Positions 61,171 to 64,000 of a stretch of DNA of 64,000 nt are shown here, in pieces. The notes beneath the pieces were generated by a model. That model saw nothing but the letters and a program-made list of their open reading frames with translations. It did not search any database and was not told the origin of the DNA. The stretch comes from Phenylobacterium sp. CCH9-H3. GTDB lineage: Bacteria > Pseudomonadota > Alphaproteobacteria > Caulobacterales > Caulobacteraceae. Both the position numbers and the translations under genes were made by a program. Within the stretch, counting starts at the first letter, position 1; every line of letters starts with the position of its first letter. The stretch spans positions 17,427 through 81,426 of the forward strand of contig NZ_LSJI01000022.1 of assembly GCF_001557235.1 (NCBI RefSeq). Reading direction: 5' to 3'.

Positions 61171-63534
61171 CTAGAAGGCGGCGAACAGGGTCATGCCCAC
61201 CGTGGCGGGCCGCTGCGGCGTGATCTGGCGCGCCTGCGGCGCGGTGAACGGGTTGCCGAACGAGAAGGTGTCGCGGAACGAGTCCAGGGGGTTGGTGACG
61301 AACACCTGCGCGCCCCGGCCGTCACGGCTGATCTCGCCCAGCACCCGTGTCTGCGTGAAGCCGCCCGTGCGGGGCAGGCGGGCGTCGAACGACACGCGTG
61401 ACAGACCCACATAGATCGCCTGGCCGACCAGCCGCATCGTCCAGTCCCCGAATACCAGCCGCTCGTAGCTGATGAGGGCGCCCCCGGAAATCGGCGGCGC
61501 GCCGGGGAGGCTCTTGGCCAGGACGGGCGTGAACTCGAGGTTGGCCTTGGTTGTCCGCGTGCGCGACACGCGCCCGTTCAGCTGGGCGAGGAATCCGTTG
61601 TCCGTGCGGAACGCGACCTCGGCCTCCAGCCCAAGCACGTGCGCGTCGCCGGCGTTGGTCGTGTAGGGGATGCCCGACTCCTGGAACTGGTCGGTCTGGA
61701 TGCCCTTCCAGACGTCGTAGTAGAGCGCCGAGCTCAGGGACAGCCGGTGATCGAAACGCTCCAGCTTCAGCCCGAGCTCGTAGTTGCGCAGCCGGTCGGA
61801 CGAGAAGGTCTCTCGCGCCTCCGGCGGCGGTTGCGCCCCGCCGGTGTTGACGCCGCCGGGCCGGAAACCCTCGGACATCACGGCGTAGACGAGGTCACCG
61901 TTGTCGAACCGCCGCTGCAGCGAGATCTTCGGCGAGATGCCCGTGTAGTGGTTGCGGCTGTCCTGGCTGCGCGGATCGAAGCGTTCGGCCACCACGTCCG
62001 AGCGGATCCGCCGCTCGATGTCGTACAGGCGCCCGCCGAGCGCCAGCATCCAGCCGGGCGCGGGCTCGTACGAGATCTCGGCGTAGCCGGCGAGTTCGCG
62101 GATCGTCTCGCGACGTCGTTCGGAATAGACGGGCACGTTGGGCTGGTCAGGGTTCTGGGCCAGCAGCTCGCTGGGGGACCGCAGCCGCGCCTCCGAAGCG
62201 TAGAGTCCCGCCAGCCACTTCAGCTTCGAGGCGCCGCGGGACGTCAGCACGATGTCCTGCACCAGCATCCGGGTCCGCGTCCGCTCGGAATAGGCCAGGG
62301 TCTCGGCGTTGTCCGTGTAGGTCTCCAGCACGGGCGTGGCGTCGAACAGGCTGCCGTAGGAATGCCGGACGAAGCCGGTGGACGAGGTCAGCTCAGCGCC
62401 GCCCCACGAGTAGCGGGCCGTCCCCGTGACCAGCTCGATGTCGTTCTCGTGCGGCTCGGGGATCAGCACCGCCCGTTTCCGCCCGATCCCCCGGATCGTG
62501 TAGTGCGTATCCTCCGAGCGCAGCCGTTGGGCCGCGCCCGTTACCGTGATCGACAGGGCGTCCCGCGGCTGCGCCAGCACGGTCAGCCGGCCGCCCTGGC
62601 GCTCCGTCCGGTCGACGTTGCTGCGGTTCTGGACGATGTCGTCGAGATAGCCGCCCTGGACTTCGTTGTAGGCCGACAGGCGCAGGCCCGCCCTGTCCCC
62701 CGCGAGCGGGACGTTGACGTAGGCCTCGACGGCCCCGCTGGGCCCGCCGCCCGTGGTGGTCGCGCCGGTGACCCGCGCCTCCGCCGACCATTGGCCGAGG
62801 TCCGGCTTGCGGGTGACGATCCGGTAGACGCCGGACATCGCTCCGGCGCCGTACAGGGCGCCCTGCGGCCCTCGCGCCACTTCGACGCGCTCCACGTCGA
62901 CCAGGCGGAGGTTGGGATCGGGCGCGTTGTAGTTCACGGGAAGGTCGTCGAGGTAGGTCGCCACCGTCGAACGCGCGCGGCCGGTGAAGACGCCATCCGC
63001 GAGGCCGCGCAGCAGCAGCTTGTTGCGTCCCGGGCCGAGGTTGGTGGTCAGGACGCCGGCCATCTGCGCGGCCGCGTCGCTGGGGTCGCTCGCGCCCGTC
63101 TCACGCAGCCGTTGCCGGTGGATCGCCGTGATGCCCACGGCCAGTTCCCGCGAATCGCGAACCCGCTTGGTGGCGGTCACCAGCAGCTCGCCCACGACGG
63201 CTGGCGGCCCTGGCGGCGGGGGGCGCGGCGCCTCGGCCTGGCGCGCCGGCGATATCTCCACGGCGCCCGCGGCGACCATTCTCCAGTCGCAGGCCGCCCC
63301 GGCGAGCAGGCGCGAAAGCGCTTCCTCCACCGTCATGGCGCCTGCCACGGGGCTGCGCGATACGCCCGGGCAGGCGGCCGCGCCGATCAGGGTGACATTC
63401 GCCTGTTGAGCCAGGTCGAGCAGCGCCTCGGGATAAGGTTGCGGCTGGATGCGGAAGCGCACGCGCGTAGCCGCGGCCGCGGCAGGGTCGCCGCCGCCCA
63501 ACGCCATCGCGACGCACGCGATGGCGGCTCCCAA
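61171..63534 (-). CDS. TonB-dependent receptor with STN signalling domain
   Basis: 787 residues. The frame begins with TTG at 63534; ATG at 63507 is the alternative. After a signal peptide rich in Ala, an STN (secretin/TonB short N-terminal) domain occupies about residues 23-97 (RFRIQPQPYPEALLDLAQQA; MTVEEALSRLLAGAACDWRM), used by transducers that talk to FecR-type anti-sigma factors. A TonB box (LLVTATKRV), plug (VERVEVARGPQGALYGAGA) and barrel follow, ending in the aromatic MTLFAAF. No fecI or fecR is visible within 200 bp on either side. Likely a siderophore receptor; ligand unknown. Confidence 0.9.
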   Translation of the reverse strand: MGAAIACVAMALGGGDPAAAAATRVRFRIQPQPYPEALLDLAQQANVTLIGAAACPGVSRSPVAGAMTVEEALSRLLAGAACDWRMVAAGAVEISPARQAEAPRPPPPGPPAVVGELLVTATKRVRDSRELAVGITAIHRQRLRETGASDPSDAAAQMAGVLTTNLGPGRNKLLLRGLADGVFTGRARSTVATYLDDLPVNYNAPDPNLRLVDVERVEVARGPQGALYGAGAMSGVYRIVTRKPDLGQWSAEARVTGATTTGGGPSGAVEAYVNVPLAGDRAGLRLSAYNEVQGGYLDDIVQNRSNVDRTERQGGRLTVLAQPRDALSITVTGAAQRLRSEDTHYTIRGIGRKRAVLIPEPHENDIELVTGTARYSWGGAELTSSTGFVRHSYGSLFDATPVLETYTDNAETLAYSERTRTRMLVQDIVLTSRGASKLKWLAGLYASEARLRSPSELLAQNPDQPNVPVYSERRRETIRELAGYAEISYEPAPGWMLALGGRLYDIERRIRSDVVAERFDPRSQDSRNHYTGISPKISLQRRFDNGDLVYAVMSEGFRPGGVNTGGAQPPPEARETFSSDRLRNYELGLKLERFDHRLSLSSALYYDVWKGIQTDQFQESGIPYTTNAGDAHVLGLEAEVAFRTDNGFLAQLNGRVSRTRTTKANLEFTPVLAKSLPGAPPISGGALISYERLVFGDWTMRLVGQAIYVGLSRVSFDARLPRTGGFTQTRVLGEISRDGRGAQVFVTNPLDSFRDTFSFGNPFTAPQARQITPQRPATVGMTLFAAF

Positions 63535-63739
63535 GTCCCGACGCCCGTGGATAATCTGCTCCGCCTCAGTCCGGATCGTCCGATAGGGATTCGGCCTCGC
63601 CTATTTTCGAAGCAGCGCCAACCCCCGCCCGGAAGGTACCGATCTTGCCGGGAGCATCAAGGACAGACGCGCGGCGGCCACGGCGTGGTCGTCCCGGCGC
63701 GATGACGCCGGTCGCCGGCCATAGGGCAGGCGGCGCGCC

Positions 63740-64000
63740 CTAAGCCGCGACCCGCATGTCGGCGCCTTCCAGGACGCGGATGATTTCGCTCTCGCGTTCG
63801 TTCCACAGGATGGCGACGTTGGCGGCGCGGCGGGCGTCCGCGCCCAGGGCGGCGAGGACCTGGGGCTCGCGCAGCGCGCGCTCGGAGAGGCGCAGCAGGG
63901 TGCGCTGGCCGCCCTGGTCCACCGACACGTCGTGGAAGCGCAGCACGGCGTCCACCACCGCGGCGGGCGGGGGCGGGGGCCGCTGCGGTGGTGGACGCCG
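63740..64000 (-). CDS. C-terminal part of an unidentified protein, cut by the window edge
   Basis: 87 codons open to the edge and ending in TAA at 63740 give a proline-rich segment (RRPPPQRPPPPP) and then a compact domain: VDAVLRFHDVSVDQGGQRTL, RALREPQVLAALGADARRAA, NVAILWNERESEIIRVLEGAD. An annotated start at 63958 is only the first GTG, not a likely start. I do not recognise the family. The linker-coding DNA forms a long inverted repeat. Confidence 0.6.
   Translation of the reverse strand, partial: RRPPPQRPPPPPAAVVDAVLRFHDVSVDQGGQRTLLRLSERALREPQVLAALGADARRAANVAILWNERESEIIRVLEGADMRVAA
63946..64000. repeat. Long inverted repeat at the right edge
   Basis: CGGCGTCCACCACCGC (63946-63961) is repeated exactly inverted as GCGGTGGTGGACGCCG (63985-64000), with 23 nt between. 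The stem can be extended inward by about five pairs. It ends exactly at the window limit, so its true length is unknown. Confidence 0.75.

Noticed and set aside
61639-63705. 688-codon plus-strand frame opposite the second TonB receptor
   Set aside because: The receptor with plug, barrel and C-terminal Phe is clear on the minus strand; the plus frame is its mirror.

Overview
The window looks like chromosomal DNA of a high-GC alphaproteobacterium of the order Caulobacterales, most likely Phenylobacterium or a close relative of Caulobacter. The marker genes are FliX, a DipM-type LysM/LytM division factor, a FlgI/FlgJ/FlbY-like flagellar operon driven by a sigma-54 promoter, a one-cysteine DksA, and tatABC-serS-surE-pcm-dipM running into yajC-secDF. 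The regulatory sites agree: TTAA-N7-TTAA CtrA-like boxes, Caulobacter-type -35/-10 promoters, and a GAAC-N7-GAAC LexA box upstream of uvrA. Genes are tightly packed. ATGA/GTGA/TTGA start-stop overlaps are common, and convergent genes often overlap by about 4 bp. I saw no insertion sequence, prophage, CRISPR array or rRNA.

Layout. 0-8.5 kb: a TonB-dependent receptor cut by the left edge, a 490-bp AT-rich intergenic region with a strong terminator, ilvD, a YgeA-type racemase, NnrU, several envelope or secreted unknowns, and xth. 8.5-25 kb: the core housekeeping block, with erpA diverging from dgt, then SPOR-nagZ-scpA-scpB, tatABC-serS-surE-pcm, dipM, a DUF815 ATPase, yajC-secD-secF-Mth938 and a short PuuD-like membrane protein ending in a terminator. 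25-37.6 kb: an NDUFAF6-like phytoene-synthase homologue, trmFO, a GST, SOS-controlled uvrA, small secreted proteins, a 2OG-Fe(II) oxygenase, an ABC-F protein, and ribH2-thioesterase-DUF1330 behind an FMN riboswitch. 38-44 kb: the flagellar block, dksA, nadE, and a LysR regulator diverging from an unlisted 47-residue protein. 45-56 kb: LOG protein, Atm1-type exporter, truncated haemoglobin plus alternative oxidase, an RND efflux operon, glyoxalase I, DedA and tRNA-Asn. 56-64 kb: mpl, a GGCT-like protein, an acyl-CoA dehydrogenase diverging from an APH-type kinase plus DUF6285 (an LvaA/B/C-like set), a REP-like repeat, a second TonB receptor with an STN domain, and a partial gene at the right edge.

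The most interesting items are: the possible split ACAD11/Lva-type module for 4-hydroxyacyl-CoA catabolism (58.2-61.0 kb); the overlapping alternative oxidase/truncated haemoglobin pair; the riboswitch-controlled orphan ribH2 operon with a visible Shine-Dalgarno sequestering hairpin; two terminators with no gene in front of them that may mark small RNAs (1.53 kb and 56.17 kb, the latter beside a perfect CtrA box); the operator-like palindrome at the nadE promoter; and long inverted repeats at 61.0-61.1 kb and at the right edge.
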